64,000 nt of DNA from an uncultured Clostridia bacterium (GCA_934281605.1 CAKQXD010000004.1:124001-188000); one strand, 5' to 3'; positions 1 through 8,480 are shown, counted from the first letter of the stretch. Numbers and translations: made by a program. Notes: a model not told the origin generated them from the sequence alone.

Positions 1-418
1 AATCCTTGCATTCCTGCGCGTTGGACGGTTCGAGGACCGGAACGCCGGCGCTCTTGCCGTAGTATCTGGAATCCTGTTCATTCTGGCTGGAGTGGCATCC
101 GTTGTCGTCGGCCACCAGTACAACTGCGCCGCCGGTCACTCCTGTATATGCTGCGGTAAAAAACGGGTCTGCCGCTACGTTCAGTCCTACATGCTTCATG
201 CAGGAAAGGGAACGCACGCCGCCGATGGAAGCGCCGACTGCGACTTCTACACCGACCTTCTCGTTGGGTGCCCATTCTACATAGATTTCATCATATTTCG
301 CCGCGTTCTCCGTAACCTCGGTACTCGGTGTTCCCGGGTAGGAAGAAACGACTTTTACACCTGCTTCATAAGCTCCTCTTGCAAAGGCTTCATTGCCCAG
401 CATGATTTTCTTTTTCAT
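1..418 (-). CDS. iorA: Indolepyruvate:ferredoxin oxidoreductase alpha subunit, N-terminal part (cut by window edge)
   Basis: The reverse strand from the ATG at 418 encodes a protein beginning MKKKIMLGNEAFARGAYEAG and runs off the left edge after about 139 residues. The start, the stretch SSYPGTPSTEV and the later EWAPNEKVGVEVAVGAS fit the N-terminal pyrimidine-binding part of IorA, the thiamine-diphosphate subunit. With IorB this enzyme oxidatively decarboxylates aryl pyruvates from aromatic amino acid breakdown to aryl-acetyl-CoA, reducing ferredoxin, in anaerobes. The stretch VLVADDNGCHSSQNEQDSR also fits the family. A GAGG lies just before the ATG. The C-terminal TPP-binding and ferredoxin-like domains, and iorB, would lie outside the window. 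The function fits the other amino-acid fermentation genes here. Confidence 0.9.
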   Translation of the reverse strand, partial: MKKKIMLGNEAFARGAYEAGVKVVSSYPGTPSTEVTENAAKYDEIYVEWAPNEKVGVEVAVGASIGGVRSLSCMKHVGLNVAADPFFTAAYTGVTGGAVVLVADDNGCHSSQNEQDSRYYGKSAGVPVLEPSNAQECKD

Positions 419-548
419 TACCTCATTATCTACCTTTCTGTTGCTAGTTGCGATATATGCCTGCTATGAGCATACTATTGTTATCATACCATAAAATCAT
501 TCTAATTTATATAGGCTGGGTGAATAAAATGCGGGAAATTCGGGGAGA

Positions 549-575
549 TAAAAAAGAGACCTGCACGAGGTCTCT
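549..575 (-). terminator. Intrinsic terminator after the pyrophosphatase gene
   Basis: On the minus strand an 8-bp stem (AGAGACCT/AGGTCTCT, loop CGTGC) is followed by a run of T. It lies about 30 bp after the stop of the pyrophosphatase gene at 606. The rest of 419-605 holds no gene. Confidence 0.85.
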
Positions 576-605
576 TGTGTGTAAAAAGCACAGCTTCTGG
601 CGTCC

Positions 606-2330
606 CTACTGGTGCAGTGCCTCGACGAAGGCCGGCAGAAACTGCTTCTTGCGTGAAACGATGTCTTTCAGGATGATGTGCTCGTCTCCGTCCGCGATGT
701 CGAAGGCTTCCTTTGCCAGAAGATCGGCGTGCAGACCGCAGCAGAGAAGCTCCGTAGACGTGTTCACGATATTGGTCATCATCATGAACATCATGTCCAG
801 ATCCTGCTGTTCCATGACCTGAGGCAGATATTCCTCCACCTTGTCGCGAATGCTGTCCAGCTCCCGTGCGTCCATGGATGTAACCTGGCTGACACCAAAG
901 GAACGACCTTCATTATTAAAGATCTTGAAGTCCTGATAGCAGATCTCTTCCGGCGTTTTGCCCTGCAGGCTGCTGGCCGCCTGGAACATATCGTTAGCCA
1001 TTTCCTGGATGTTGATGCCTGCCATATCTGCAAGCCTCTCGCAGGTAGCCCTGTCCAGAGCCGTGCAGGTCGGCGAACGGAACATAAGCGTGTCGGAAAT
1101 GATGGCCGATGCCAGAAGTCCTGCGATCTTGCGATCCGGCACAACGCCCTTTTCATCGTAAAGCTGGGTGATGATAGTCGCCGTACAGCCCACCGGCTGA
1201 TTGCGGAAAAATACCGGCTCCAGCGTTTCGAATCCGCCCAGTCTGTGGTGATCGACGATCTCCAGGATATCCGCCTTCTGGATGCCGTCCACCGCCTGAG
1301 TGATTTCATTATGATCCACCAGGATCACTTTTTTTCGGTTCATATTGAGGAGTCTCCGGCGGGAGATCAGACCCACGTAGTTGCCGCATTTCTCAACGAC
1401 CGGGAAGTTGTGGAACCTGTTGGTTTTCATAATATTTTCAATGTCTTCGACAGCGTCGCCCATCTGGAACGTTACCAGATTTTCTCCGGTCATAAAGAAC
1501 TGCACCGGCATACTCTGGTTGATCAGACGAGCTGCTGTAAAGGTGTCATACGGCGTGTTGATGACGATGCATCCCCGCTCCTCAGCCAGCTTTTTAATGG
1601 TCTTGGTCGGGGTCGCACCCTGGCACATCACCAGGCATCTCGCCCCCAGCTCGATGGCCGTAAAATGGGTCTCGAACCGGTTTCCTGCGATGACCAGATC
1701 CGACTTTTCGATGACCTCCTCCATGACGTCCGGGCTGGACGCGGCGATGGTGACTTTGCCCTCCTGAAATATCTCATCGGATCCGCCGCAGATGATATGA
1801 CCGTTCAGTGTTTCTGCGATGCTGGCAAATCTCGTGCCCGCACGGGAAAGCACCCGGCTGTCGCTTTCATCCATATAGGACTGGGCGATATCGGTGATGG
1901 TCACGATGCCCTTCAGTTTCTTATCCGCCAGCACCGGAACCGACTTGGCGTGCTCCGCCTGCATCAGCTCCCACGCCTGTTTGATGGAAGCGCTGCCTTC
2001 GATCCCCGGCACCTGATTCAGGTCCATATCGGCGATCTGCGGCTGCACGTTGCCCAGATACTGAGGCGGCTCCACCTCAAAATAATCCAGCACATACTTC
2101 GTCTCTTCGTTGACGATCCCCGCCCGGCAGGCGATATAGTCCGGAATCGGCGCCAGCAACCCGTCCTGCAAAGTATTCTCCGCCTCGAACGTACCGTCGG
2201 CCAGTTTCCGCTCCAGCACCGCTTTTTTCAGCGCCGTATAGGCGATGGCGGAACAGATGGAATCGGTATCCGGATTTTTATGTCCTATAACGTAAACTTT
2301 TTCTTTTGTTCGTGTTCCTTCTGGTGTCAT
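606..2330 (-). CDS. ppaC: Family II manganese-dependent inorganic pyrophosphatase with CBS and DRTGG regulatory domains
   Basis: This cytoplasmic enzyme hydrolyses pyrophosphate to phosphate and pulls biosynthetic reactions forward. At 574 residues it is the long, nucleotide-regulated form. The N-terminal DHH half carries GHKNPDTDSI (about 16-25), a metal-ligand motif. A first CBS motif lies near 108-155, a DRTGG-like domain near 170-275, and a second CBS motif near 275-335. The rest of the DHH/DHHA2 enzyme follows, with VDHH and a C-terminal SRKKQ substrate-binding motif. In characterised members the CBS domains bind AMP/ADP (inhibitory) or ATP/Ap4A (activating); this is family knowledge. 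The ATG at 2330 follows GGGAGGGACC. It is transcribed away from thrH and has its own terminator. Confidence 0.95.
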   Translation of the reverse strand: MTPEGTRTKEKVYVIGHKNPDTDSICSAIAYTALKKAVLERKLADGTFEAENTLQDGLLAPIPDYIACRAGIVNEETKYVLDYFEVEPPQYLGNVQPQIADMDLNQVPGIEGSASIKQAWELMQAEHAKSVPVLADKKLKGIVTITDIAQSYMDESDSRVLSRAGTRFASIAETLNGHIICGGSDEIFQEGKVTIAASSPDVMEEVIEKSDLVIAGNRFETHFTAIELGARCLVMCQGATPTKTIKKLAEERGCIVINTPYDTFTAARLINQSMPVQFFMTGENLVTFQMGDAVEDIENIMKTNRFHNFPVVEKCGNYVGLISRRRLLNMNRKKVILVDHNEITQAVDGIQKADILEIVDHHRLGGFETLEPVFFRNQPVGCTATIITQLYDEKGVVPDRKIAGLLASAIISDTLMFRSPTCTALDRATCERLADMAGINIQEMANDMFQAASSLQGKTPEEICYQDFKIFNNEGRSFGVSQVTSMDARELDSIRDKVEEYLPQVMEQQDLDMMFMMMTNIVNTSTELLCCGLHADLLAKEAFDIADGDEHIILKDIVSRKKQFLPAFVEALHQ

Positions 2331-2422
2331 GGTCCCTCCCCGTTTATTCCTAGTGGTCTTTTATTTAATAGTACTGCTTTTTTCGAACTTCGTCAAAAGA
2401 TTTTTCCCCGCATCGGTCCTGT

Positions 2423-2451
2423 TTGTGCTAGAATATTTTATAGTATATTAT
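2423..2451 (+). promoter_or_regulatory. Probable promoter of thrH
   Basis: TTGTGC (2423-2428), a 17-bp spacer and TATTAT (2446-2451) lie about 45 bp upstream of the thrH start. An AGGAGGGA site at 2483-2490 precedes the ATG. Confidence 0.6.
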
Positions 2452-2495
2452 GGTGCAGGGATCTGCACACGTTTTGACACACAGGAGGGAAAATC

Positions 2496-3095
2496 ATGAA
2501 CATTGTTTGCTTAGACATGGAAGGCGTTCTCGTCCCGGAAATCTGGATCGCGTTCGCCGAAGCTACCGGAATCGAAGAATTGAAGAAAACCACACGGGAC
2601 GAGCCGGATTACGATAAACTGATGGAATACAGACTGAACATTCTGAAGGAACACAACCTGGGCATCAAGGAAATCCAGGAAACCATCAGCAAAATCGACC
2701 CGATCCCCGGCGCCAGGGAATTTCTGGACGAGCTGCGCAGCATCACGCAGGTCATCATCCTCAGCGATACCTTCGAACAGTTCGCACAGCCGCTGATGAA
2801 GAAGCTGAACTGGCCGACTCTGTTCTGCAACACGCTGGAAATCGCAGAAGACGGAACGATCCTGAAGCACAAAATGCGCTGCGAAAAATCCAAGTACACA
2901 ACGGTCAAGGCGCTCCAGTCCTGCGGATTTGAAACCATCGCCAGCGGCGACAGCCACAACGACATCGGTATGATCCAGGCGAGCAAGGCAGGATTCCTGT
3001 TCAAGAGCACCGACGCTATCAAAGCGGAATATCCGGAGCTGCCGGCATACGACGAGTACGACGATCTGCTGGCTGCCATCAAGGAAGTGCTGTAA
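2496..3095 (+). CDS. thrH: Bifunctional phosphoserine phosphatase/homoserine phosphotransferase ThrH (HAD family)
   Basis: A 199-residue HAD-superfamily enzyme. HAD motif I has the form CLDMEGVLVPE (residues 5-15). Here the usual DxD is D-x-E, and the motif is diagnostic of ThrH rather than SerB. Motif II is IILSDTFEQF and motif IV is SGDSHNDIGM. ThrH dephosphorylates phosphoserine and can transfer the phosphate to homoserine, linking serine and threonine synthesis. It has a clear promoter and ribosome binding site and is followed by a bidirectional terminator, so it is probably monocistronic. Confidence 0.93.
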   Translation: MNIVCLDMEGVLVPEIWIAFAEATGIEELKKTTRDEPDYDKLMEYRLNILKEHNLGIKEIQETISKIDPIPGAREFLDELRSITQVIILSDTFEQFAQPLMKKLNWPTLFCNTLEIAEDGTILKHKMRCEKSKYTTVKALQSCGFETIASGDSHNDIGMIQASKAGFLFKSTDAIKAEYPELPAYDEYDDLLAAIKEVL

Positions 3096-3180
3096 AGACC
3101 GCTTCGCGGGCATTCGGGTTTTCTGCAAAGCGCATGCTGCAAACTTTCTGCAAAGCGCTCCGCGCATCCCGGATCAAACA

Positions 3181-3232
3181 AAAAAAGCAACAAGCTGGTC
3201 GCATGAATTTCATGCGCCAGCTTGTTTTTCTT
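3181..3232. terminator. Bidirectional terminator between thrH and the SulP gene
   Basis: A stem of about 16 bp with one mismatch (arms 3191-3207 and 3208-3224) is flanked by A-rich and T-rich runs, so it can end transcription from both convergent genes. Just upstream, 3123-3155 holds two copies of CTGCAAAG and a near-copy in non-coding DNA. Confidence 0.9.
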
Positions 3233-3293
3233 TTCCCTTTATATACGCTCTGCGGCCGCGCGCCGTTCCGAAAAGCCCGAAACCTCCGAGACA

Positions 3294-4472
3294 CTAGGAA
3301 GCCTTCGCTAAGGCCTTTGCAGCAAAACCCCCTGCATAATACAGCGCCAGACCTGCGGCCACACCGTAGGCCAGGTTGTTGGTCGCAACCACGATGACCA
3401 CCGTCAGCAGCGTCGTCAAAATCTCCAGCGGCGACTGATCCCGGAGGGAGCGGAGCGCATCCCAGTCGAAGGTCGCGATGGACACGGTGATCATGACCCC
3501 GATGAGAGCCGCCAGTGGAATAATGTTCAAAAGCCCGCTGCCAAATCCCAGCACTGCGATGAGCACGATGCCTGCCACCAGCGTGCTGAGACGTCCCCGG
3601 CCGCCCGACTTGACGTTGACGATAGCCTGTCCGATCATGGCACAGCCCGGCATGCCGCCGATGCAGCCGCACACCATATTAGTAATGCCCTGACTGCAGG
3701 ATTCCCGGTTGGTATCGCTGGTCGTTTCCGTCATCTGATCCACCACCTGCTGGGTCAGCAGGGTCTCGATCAGGCCAACGAAAGCCAGCGAGATAGAATA
3801 CGGCAAAACGATTTTCCACGTCTCCAGACTGAGGAGCAAAGTCGGCAGATGCAGATCCGGCAGTGCAGCCGTCATGTTCCCCATATCTCCGATAGACGTT
3901 GTGGTCAGCCCCAGAAGTACGCTTACTGCCGTCACGACGATGATGGCGATCAGCGTAGATGGCACTGCCTTTGTGATCCGCGGGAACAGATAGACGATGA
4001 CGATCCCTGCTGCCACCAGTGCATACATGGTCAGCCCGCCGCCGATGGCATTCTTGATCTGGGACATGAAGATGATGATGGCCAGCGAATCCACGAATCC
4101 GGTCATGACACACTGCGGGATGTACTTGATCAACCTGCCCACCTTGCAGAGTCCCATGATCAGCTGGAAGATCCCGGCCAAAAATACTGCCGCAAATAAA
4201 TATTCCGTCCCGTATTCTGCGATGAGGGCCACCACGACCAGCGCCATCGAGCCGGCCCCTGCGGACACCATGGCAGGTCTTCCTCCCAGAAATGCCGACA
4301 GGATCAAAAATGCGACGGATGTATAAAGTCCCAGCATCGGGTTTACCCCCGCGATGATGGTAAATCCCACCACCTCCGGGATGACCGAGAAGGCGGATAC
4401 AAGACCGCCCAGGAAGTCATCCTTCGGGTTGTCCCGCCACTGGGAAATTTCGTTTTTCATGAGTGAGTTCAA
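3294..4472 (-). CDS. SulP family anion transporter lacking the STAS domain
   Basis: A 392-residue integral membrane protein of the SulP (SLC26) family, which moves sulfate, bicarbonate or other anions. The signature ISAFSVIPEVVGFTIIAG-like stretch after the N-terminus, many hydrophobic helices, and GLIETLLTQQVVDQMTE followed by GCIGGMPGCAMIGQ (normally G-G-x-P-G-x-A-x-I) are visible. The chain ends right after the transmembrane core at ALAKAS, so the cytoplasmic STAS regulatory domain of longer SulP proteins is absent. The start is probably TTG at 4472, which has AAGGAGAA about 7 nt upstream. An in-frame ATG at 4460 is the alternative. The substrate cannot be told from sequence. Confidence 0.9.
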   Translation of the reverse strand: MNSLMKNEISQWRDNPKDDFLGGLVSAFSVIPEVVGFTIIAGVNPMLGLYTSVAFLILSAFLGGRPAMVSAGAGSMALVVVALIAEYGTEYLFAAVFLAGIFQLIMGLCKVGRLIKYIPQCVMTGFVDSLAIIIFMSQIKNAIGGGLTMYALVAAGIVIVYLFPRITKAVPSTLIAIIVVTAVSVLLGLTTTSIGDMGNMTAALPDLHLPTLLLSLETWKIVLPYSISLAFVGLIETLLTQQVVDQMTETTSDTNRESCSQGITNMVCGCIGGMPGCAMIGQAIVNVKSGGRGRLSTLVAGIVLIAVLGFGSGLLNIIPLAALIGVMITVSIATFDWDALRSLRDQSPLEILTTLLTVVIVVATNNLAYGVAAGLALYYAGGFAAKALAKAS

Positions 4473-4865
4473 TGTCTTCTCCTTAAAGTGTGATATCGGT
4501 GCCGGGCACCAAGGGCTATTATACTTTTTTTGTCAGGTCGGCGCAAGGGGGAGTCGTCAGGAAATTCCGGGGAACGGGTTGCGGGCAGCCTGAGAAGCCA
4601 TCGGCAGCTCTGCAAAGAATTCGGCTCGGCTGTTTTTTGCAAAATCTTTGTTTGACGAATATTTTAAGCAAAAACGAGAATCTGCGTCGGCGGCTCCGAA
4701 AGAGCTTATATTCTATTTCCCGAAATTCAAATTTTCTTCGTTTGATGGTGGTTTTTGATGAAAACAAAGATTTTGCAAATTAGGATTTAATCGGGATGGT
4801 GGGTTTGTTATAATGATTCCAGTAACGCGATGTGGGGCAACCACATCGGATAGAAGGTGCAGGAT
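4473..4865. other. Intergenic region between the SulP and DUF2752 genes
   Basis: About 390 bp without a convincing gene between two divergent genes. It holds the ribosome binding site of the SulP gene, one CTGCAAAG octamer (4610-4617), AT-rich DNA, and the promoter of the DUF2752 gene. The short ORFs here have no ribosome binding sites or family resemblance. Confidence 0.6.
4786..4814 (+). promoter_or_regulatory. Extended -10 promoter of the DUF2752 gene
   Basis: TATAAT at 4809-4814 is preceded by TGT, giving an extended -10 (TGn). The -35 region (TTTAAT at 4786-4791, 17-bp spacing) is weak. The start codon is about 50 bp downstream. Confidence 0.6.
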
Positions 4866-5288
4866 ATGAGCAGACCGGAACCCGGTGCGGGGAGCGCAGC
4901 GCGGAGGGGATTCCCCGATGCGGTGCAGAAAAAAATACTGATTATATATGGAGCGATTTTCGGTGCGGGACTGCTTTATGCATTTTTGATCCTGCATACG
5001 CCGTTTCGGATCCCATGCCTGTTTCGGGAGGTCACGGGGCTGCAGTGCCCGGGGTGCGGCACGTCGCGGATGGCGCTGGCGCTGATGCGACTGGATATTC
5101 CGGCGGCGTTCAGCTATAATCCGGTGGCGTTTTTCAGCTTTCCGGCGTGGTTTCTCATCAGCATCGGAGCCTTCATCGGACGGCCAAAAGCCCTGCGACA
5201 TTCCAAAAACCTGCTGCGGATCCTTTACATAAACATCACGGTTTATATGATCTTTGCTGTGGTGCGAAATCTGGTGGTGCTCTTGTGA
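4866..5288 (+). CDS. DUF2752 membrane protein
   Basis: About 140 residues with three predicted membrane helices. The family hallmark is the loop CPGCGTSRM preceded by LFREVTGLQ and followed by an alanine/leucine-rich helix; its paired cysteines may bind metal or form a disulfide. The function of DUF2752 is unknown; members are small membrane proteins common in Firmicutes and Bacteroidetes. I chose the ATG at 4866 because GAAGG lies 8 nt upstream. The GTG at 4857 overlaps that site. The next gene (DUF4190) is also a small membrane protein, and such pairs recur, but I infer no function. Confidence 0.85.
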   Translation: MSRPEPGAGSAARRGFPDAVQKKILIIYGAIFGAGLLYAFLILHTPFRIPCLFREVTGLQCPGCGTSRMALALMRLDIPAAFSYNPVAFFSFPAWFLISIGAFIGRPKALRHSKNLLRILYINITVYMIFAVVRNLVVLL

Positions 5289-5404
5289 GAAAGCCCTTGT
5301 ATTTTACACGTTTTCGACAGAGTTTGATTGACTTTTGCGGATAGGCAATTTACAATATTAGTACATACAGGTCGCCATTGCGGTCAGGAAAGGAACGAAC
5401 CAAC

Positions 5405-6190
5405 ATGAATGAAAATAACAATATGAATAACGATTATACAAACAACCCGGCACCGGCAGAGCCTGCAGAAAATCTGTATCAGGAGGCTTCCGCACAGACT
5501 CCGCAGGAACCGGCTGCCAATACATATGAACCTGCAGCTGATCCGACGCAGCAGCCAGCTCAGCCGGCAGAGACCATGTATCACTACAGCGAACAGGGAA
5601 CCGGTCAGGTCCAGGCGGCTTCGCAGAACACTGGCGGACAGTATCAGTACAGCGAGTCCTATCAGCAGAGCACACAGCAGCAGTACGATGCGTACAATTC
5701 TGCAAATCAGTGGTATGACGCTAATTCTGCTCAGCAAAATGCGAGTGCGACTGGAACTTCTGAAAATGCGAATCAGTATGCAGGTGGTCAGCAGTATCAT
5801 TACGATACAACACAGCAGAGCACCAATGCTGATCAGCAGAGCGCCGGACAGCAGTATCAGAGCTACAACGCAAACACCGGAACCGGCGATCAGTTCACAG
5901 GCGGTCAGCAGAATTACAATGCAAATGCTTACACGACTTATCAGACTAGCGAACAGCAGCCGGCACACGGCAAAGCAATCGCTTCCCTGGTTCTGGGAAT
6001 CGCAGGACTGGTTTGCTGCGGCATCTGCGGTTTGATCGGTCTGATCCTCGCAGTTTCCGCAAAGAACGAAGGAAACGATGAAGGGATCCGGACGGCCGGA
6101 TTCGTGCTTGGTATTATCGGCTGCGTCGTTTGGGGAATCGGCATCATCTTTGCAGCCGTTGACGGCGCATTCACTGCAGCGCTGTATTAA
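5405..6190 (+). CDS. DUF4190 membrane protein with long Gln/Tyr/Ala-rich N-terminal tail
   Basis: A 261-residue protein. The first roughly 190 residues are low-complexity, rich in Q, Y, A, N, T and S with repeated QQYxxY and GGQQY elements, and lack hydrophobic stretches. The last roughly 75 residues form a DUF4190 module with two membrane helices: ASLVLGIAGLVCCGICGLIG and GIIGCVVWGIGIIFAA. The link KNEGNDEGIRTAGFVLGIIG fits the family. The tail is predicted to be disordered and cytoplasmic. The ATG at 5405 follows AGGAAAGGA by 10 nt, so the longer frame starting at 5378 is less likely. The role is unknown. A bidirectional terminator follows. Confidence 0.8.
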   Translation: MNENNNMNNDYTNNPAPAEPAENLYQEASAQTPQEPAANTYEPAADPTQQPAQPAETMYHYSEQGTGQVQAASQNTGGQYQYSESYQQSTQQQYDAYNSANQWYDANSAQQNASATGTSENANQYAGGQQYHYDTTQQSTNADQQSAGQQYQSYNANTGTGDQFTGGQQNYNANAYTTYQTSEQQPAHGKAIASLVLGIAGLVCCGICGLIGLILAVSAKNEGNDEGIRTAGFVLGIIGCVVWGIGIIFAAVDGAFTAALY

Positions 6191-6225
6191 ATATCGGCGA
6201 ACAAGCCGTTATCGGATTGCACAAA

Positions 6226-6277
6226 AAAACAAAAGGGCAATCGCCGTAACAAAACCGTTACAGCAACGCCCTTTTTT
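6226..6277. terminator. Bidirectional terminator
   Basis: Outer stem AAAGGGC/GCCCTTT (6232-6238 and 6268-6274) and inner stem GTAAC/GTTAC, with A-rich and T-rich flanks. It serves the DUF4190 gene and the convergent VOC gene. Confidence 0.85.
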
Positions 6278-6292
6278 CGTGTCATAAATGAT

Positions 6293-6655
6293 CTACCGCA
6301 CTGGAACGATCTCCGACCAGTAGCCGTCCGGATCGTTGATGAAATAGATCCCGAAGGCAGGATTCTCAAAGCAGATACAACCCATCTCCTCGTGCAGCTT
6401 GTGAGCCTCGTCGAAATCTTTGACGCGAAAACCCAGATGTACTTCATTATCACCCAGGTTGTACGGTTCTTTACGCTCCGTGTACTGAGTCAGCTCTAGT
6501 GTATAATCCGTCGTATCGTTGCCGACCCAGACGATGCAGTAGCCCTCGCCTTCTTTCCGCTGCACCTCCGTCAGTCCCAGCGCCTTTTCATAAAACACCA
6601 GCGACCGATCCATATCCAGCACGGTAATACAAGTGTGATATTGTTCAAATTTCAT
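6293..6655 (-). CDS. VOC/glyoxalase-I family protein (lactoylglutathione lyase-like)
   Basis: 120 residues, the usual length of a two-module VOC protein. The N-terminal module begins with HTCITVLDMDRSLVFYEKAL and has the glyoxalase pattern H...D...FY...LG. LELTQY and HLGFRVKDFDEAHKLHEEMG follow, and the protein ends with FINDPDGYWSEIVP. Likely metal ligands H8, E54-region and E115-region match glyoxalase I. Family members isomerise methylglyoxal-thiol adducts or act in unrelated reactions, and the substrate is not certain. AAAGGAGG precedes the ATG. It is the last gene of a small minus-strand run with three uncharacterised genes upstream. Confidence 0.88.
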   Translation of the reverse strand: MKFEQYHTCITVLDMDRSLVFYEKALGLTEVQRKEGEGYCIVWVGNDTTDYTLELTQYTERKEPYNLGDNEVHLGFRVKDFDEAHKLHEEMGCICFENPAFGIYFINDPDGYWSEIVPVR

Positions 6656-6667
6656 AGTGCACCTCCT

Positions 6668-6916
6668 TTAATATTTATAGGTATAAAACTCCCACACGCC
6701 ATTACTAGTCTCAGCAGCAATAAACTCATAGCTGTCATCACGCACTTTAATGCGCTTTACCTGATAGGAACCCATCTCACCAGATGGGTGGCGAACTTCA
6801 GCTCTTTTCCCTGCCGATTCCCATGGATAGTCAAAAATTTTGATACCAAACAATTCCACATTTCCGGCAGTCCCTGTCAACTCATACTGCCATGTTTTGG
6901 GTTTGTACATTTTCAT
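6668..6916 (-). CDS. Hypothetical small protein
   Basis: 82 residues, no family recognised. The protein is soluble and beta-rich by composition, with alternating Y/F/W/V and K/E (for example VELFGIKIFDYPWES and VWEFYTYKY at the end). GGAG lies 8 nt before the ATG. It sits 12 bp before the VOC gene and 26 bp after the preceding hypothetical gene, so the three are probably co-transcribed. Confidence 0.65.
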   Translation of the reverse strand: MKMYKPKTWQYELTGTAGNVELFGIKIFDYPWESAGKRAEVRHPSGEMGSYQVKRIKVRDDSYEFIAAETSNGVWEFYTYKY

Positions 6917-6942
6917 GCTTCAGACTCCTGTAAGATCGTTTA

Positions 6943-7374
6943 TCAAATTCGATACTTGCCCGGTAAAATTTTTCCGGCACATTCAGCGAGGTCTTTTCCT
7001 GTAAAAGAAATCGTTTCTTCATGCGATACATAAATCAACCAGCTTTTGCTCTGATCAAAATAATAAGTTTCCACGTATCCTGGAAAATCAAAGCCCTCTT
7101 CATCTCTAGCATATAGCAGCTTCCGTATATCCTCATTGTGAAAAACCGTTTCGCAATCCATCTGCACCATTGTTACAAACCGAATATTGCAATACTTTAT
7201 AATGGCAGCCAAATCGTCTACTCTGTTATCTTCATATAAAGCATTTACATCGTATGCAACCGCAGAAAATCCGCAAGTAATCTCCCTTAATGGACACCAA
7301 TAAAAACTTTCGCTATTTGTATAAAAATGAATCGCATTTTTTAATTTCTCTACAATGTCATTATGCGTTCCCAT
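6943..7374 (-). CDS. Hypothetical protein
   Basis: 143 residues with no signal peptide or membrane helix and no family I can name with confidence. It has an acidic, mixed alpha/beta composition typical of small cytoplasmic proteins such as immunity or adaptor proteins; that comparison is only suggestive. Its start overlaps by 14 nt the end of the frame that continues the upstream gene, which suggests translational coupling. Local GC is lower than in the flanking housekeeping genes, consistent with an accessory origin. Confidence 0.7.
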   Translation of the reverse strand: MGTHNDIVEKLKNAIHFYTNSESFYWCPLREITCGFSAVAYDVNALYEDNRVDDLAAIIKYCNIRFVTMVQMDCETVFHNEDIRKLLYARDEEGFDFPGYVETYYFDQSKSWLIYVSHEETISFTGKDLAECAGKILPGKYRI

Positions 7375-8090
7375 CTACTCCAAACCCTTCATGATATAAT
7401 TGTTTTCTAAATTCCCCAATCTCATCGATCACGCTTTTAAAATACGACTGATCCGTGTTTATCTCAAACTGCAAAATATTTTCTCTACTGGAGTCCGCCT
7501 GAAAAATTCCTACTATTCTTTTTATCAGGATCAGAAAGTGCGATAGAATAAAACATGTTTCGCTGCAGCGCTTCTCGGCCGTTATCGCTGTCCACCGCGA
7601 AGCTTCCCTTGGTCTTCTCTGCAGCATCATACGCTGCACCTTCCGGCAGGTAGTATACATATATTTTGTCTTTGCTGGCCAGAGGGATCTTCCATCCGCC
7701 CAGGTTCATCTTCGCTGGTGTTGCATCACCCCAGATCCGCCCGGAATCGCCTGCTACTGTATGCGGGAACCACATTTCCCCGTTGTAATCCTCTGTACTG
7801 AAGCCAAACTTGCCGTAAAACTCTTCTAAAGCATCTGACGTCGTATAGTACCGTCCGTTGGAATCTCTCCCCGGCACGGTCTTTGCCATATCGATCCTCT
7901 GCCATTCATCGTCCAGCGCTGCGTAGTATTCGATTCCTGCCACGTTCACGGAATTCGATGCGATCAGCTCCGTTCCTGCGAAAGCGATCGCCCCGCCCAG
8001 CAGAACCAGTAGACAGATGAGACCAAACAGTCTCAGTCGATGTTTTTTCCCTGAAAAATAATTTTGTTCCTTTCTCTTACCCGTATGCAC
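7361..8090 (-). pseudogene. Membrane-anchored hypothetical protein, probably frameshifted near 7496-7502
   Basis: The GTG at 8090 (GAAGG 7 nt upstream) starts a 201-residue protein with a basic N-terminus and one hydrophobic helix (RLFGLICLLVLLGGAIAFAG, about 20-39), then an extracytoplasmic domain of no known family. It ends abruptly with NFSGGLQ. After the run of five T (minus strand) at that point the other frame continues with ADSSRENILQFEINTDQS and about 30 more sensible residues to 7361. Removing one T from the run gives one uninterrupted ORF of 242 codons, as the total length (730 nt = 3x243+1) requires. It could be a true mutation, a sequencing error in the homopolymer, or slippage. 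Without a frameshift the gene is 7485-8090. Confidence 0.6.
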
Positions 8091-8250
8091 TCTATTACCT
8101 TCTTTACTCTATCCTTAACCATATTTTAGTGTCATTGTTATCGATCTGATTTTTTTATCAAAATTTAACAATCATTTTACCAGATTTCATACTCGGACTT
8201 TTTTAGCATACTAAACAAAGATTTGAATTTCAAGGGATTATAGGACAAAA

Positions 8251-8329
8251 TCCCCCTGTTTTTTCGGATCAGGGGGGGCTGTGTTTTGGCACAAAAAACC
8301 CCCGATTCCAAGGGTTGGAATTCGGGGGT
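8251..8329 (-). terminator. Tandem terminators of the rplM-rpsI operon
   Basis: On the minus strand a GC-rich stem of about 12 bp (ACCCCCGAATTCC/GGAATCGGGGGT, one bulge, 8298-8329) is followed by TTTTTT. A second stem CCCCCTGATC.../..CAGGGGG follows at 8251-8279. Confidence 0.85.
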
Positions 8330-8480
8330 GTCCACACAAATGGTGTTGAGCAAAATGCTCGCTGGGATAGGTCTGCGTCGTTGGTCGCCTGTGCTGCGGT
8401 CGTAAAGCGCCACGCGCTGAAGCGCTGCGCTTCTGACGGGGGACCTTCCTGCAGCTCGTTCCTCGCTGGGATAGGTCTCC
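8330..8480 (-). other. rpsI 3' untranslated region with a direct repeat
   Basis: No gene is visible. A 17-bp sequence CTCGCTGGGATAGGTCT occurs twice on the plus strand, at 8358-8374 and 8462-8478, the second copy 2 bp beyond the rpsI stop codon. GC-rich inverted segments (GCGCTGAAGCGCTGCGC) lie between. The region between 8091 and 8250 is AT-rich and should hold the promoter of the gene starting at 8090. Confidence 0.5.

Noticed and set aside
678..2477. A 599-residue plus-strand open frame opposite the pyrophosphatase gene
   Set aside because: Antisense of a full-length enzyme; no family resemblance and no start signals.
7361..7660. A separate 99-residue gene
   Set aside because: Its first half is an out-of-frame reading of the 8090 gene; only the last about 45 residues look real and fit a frameshifted continuation.
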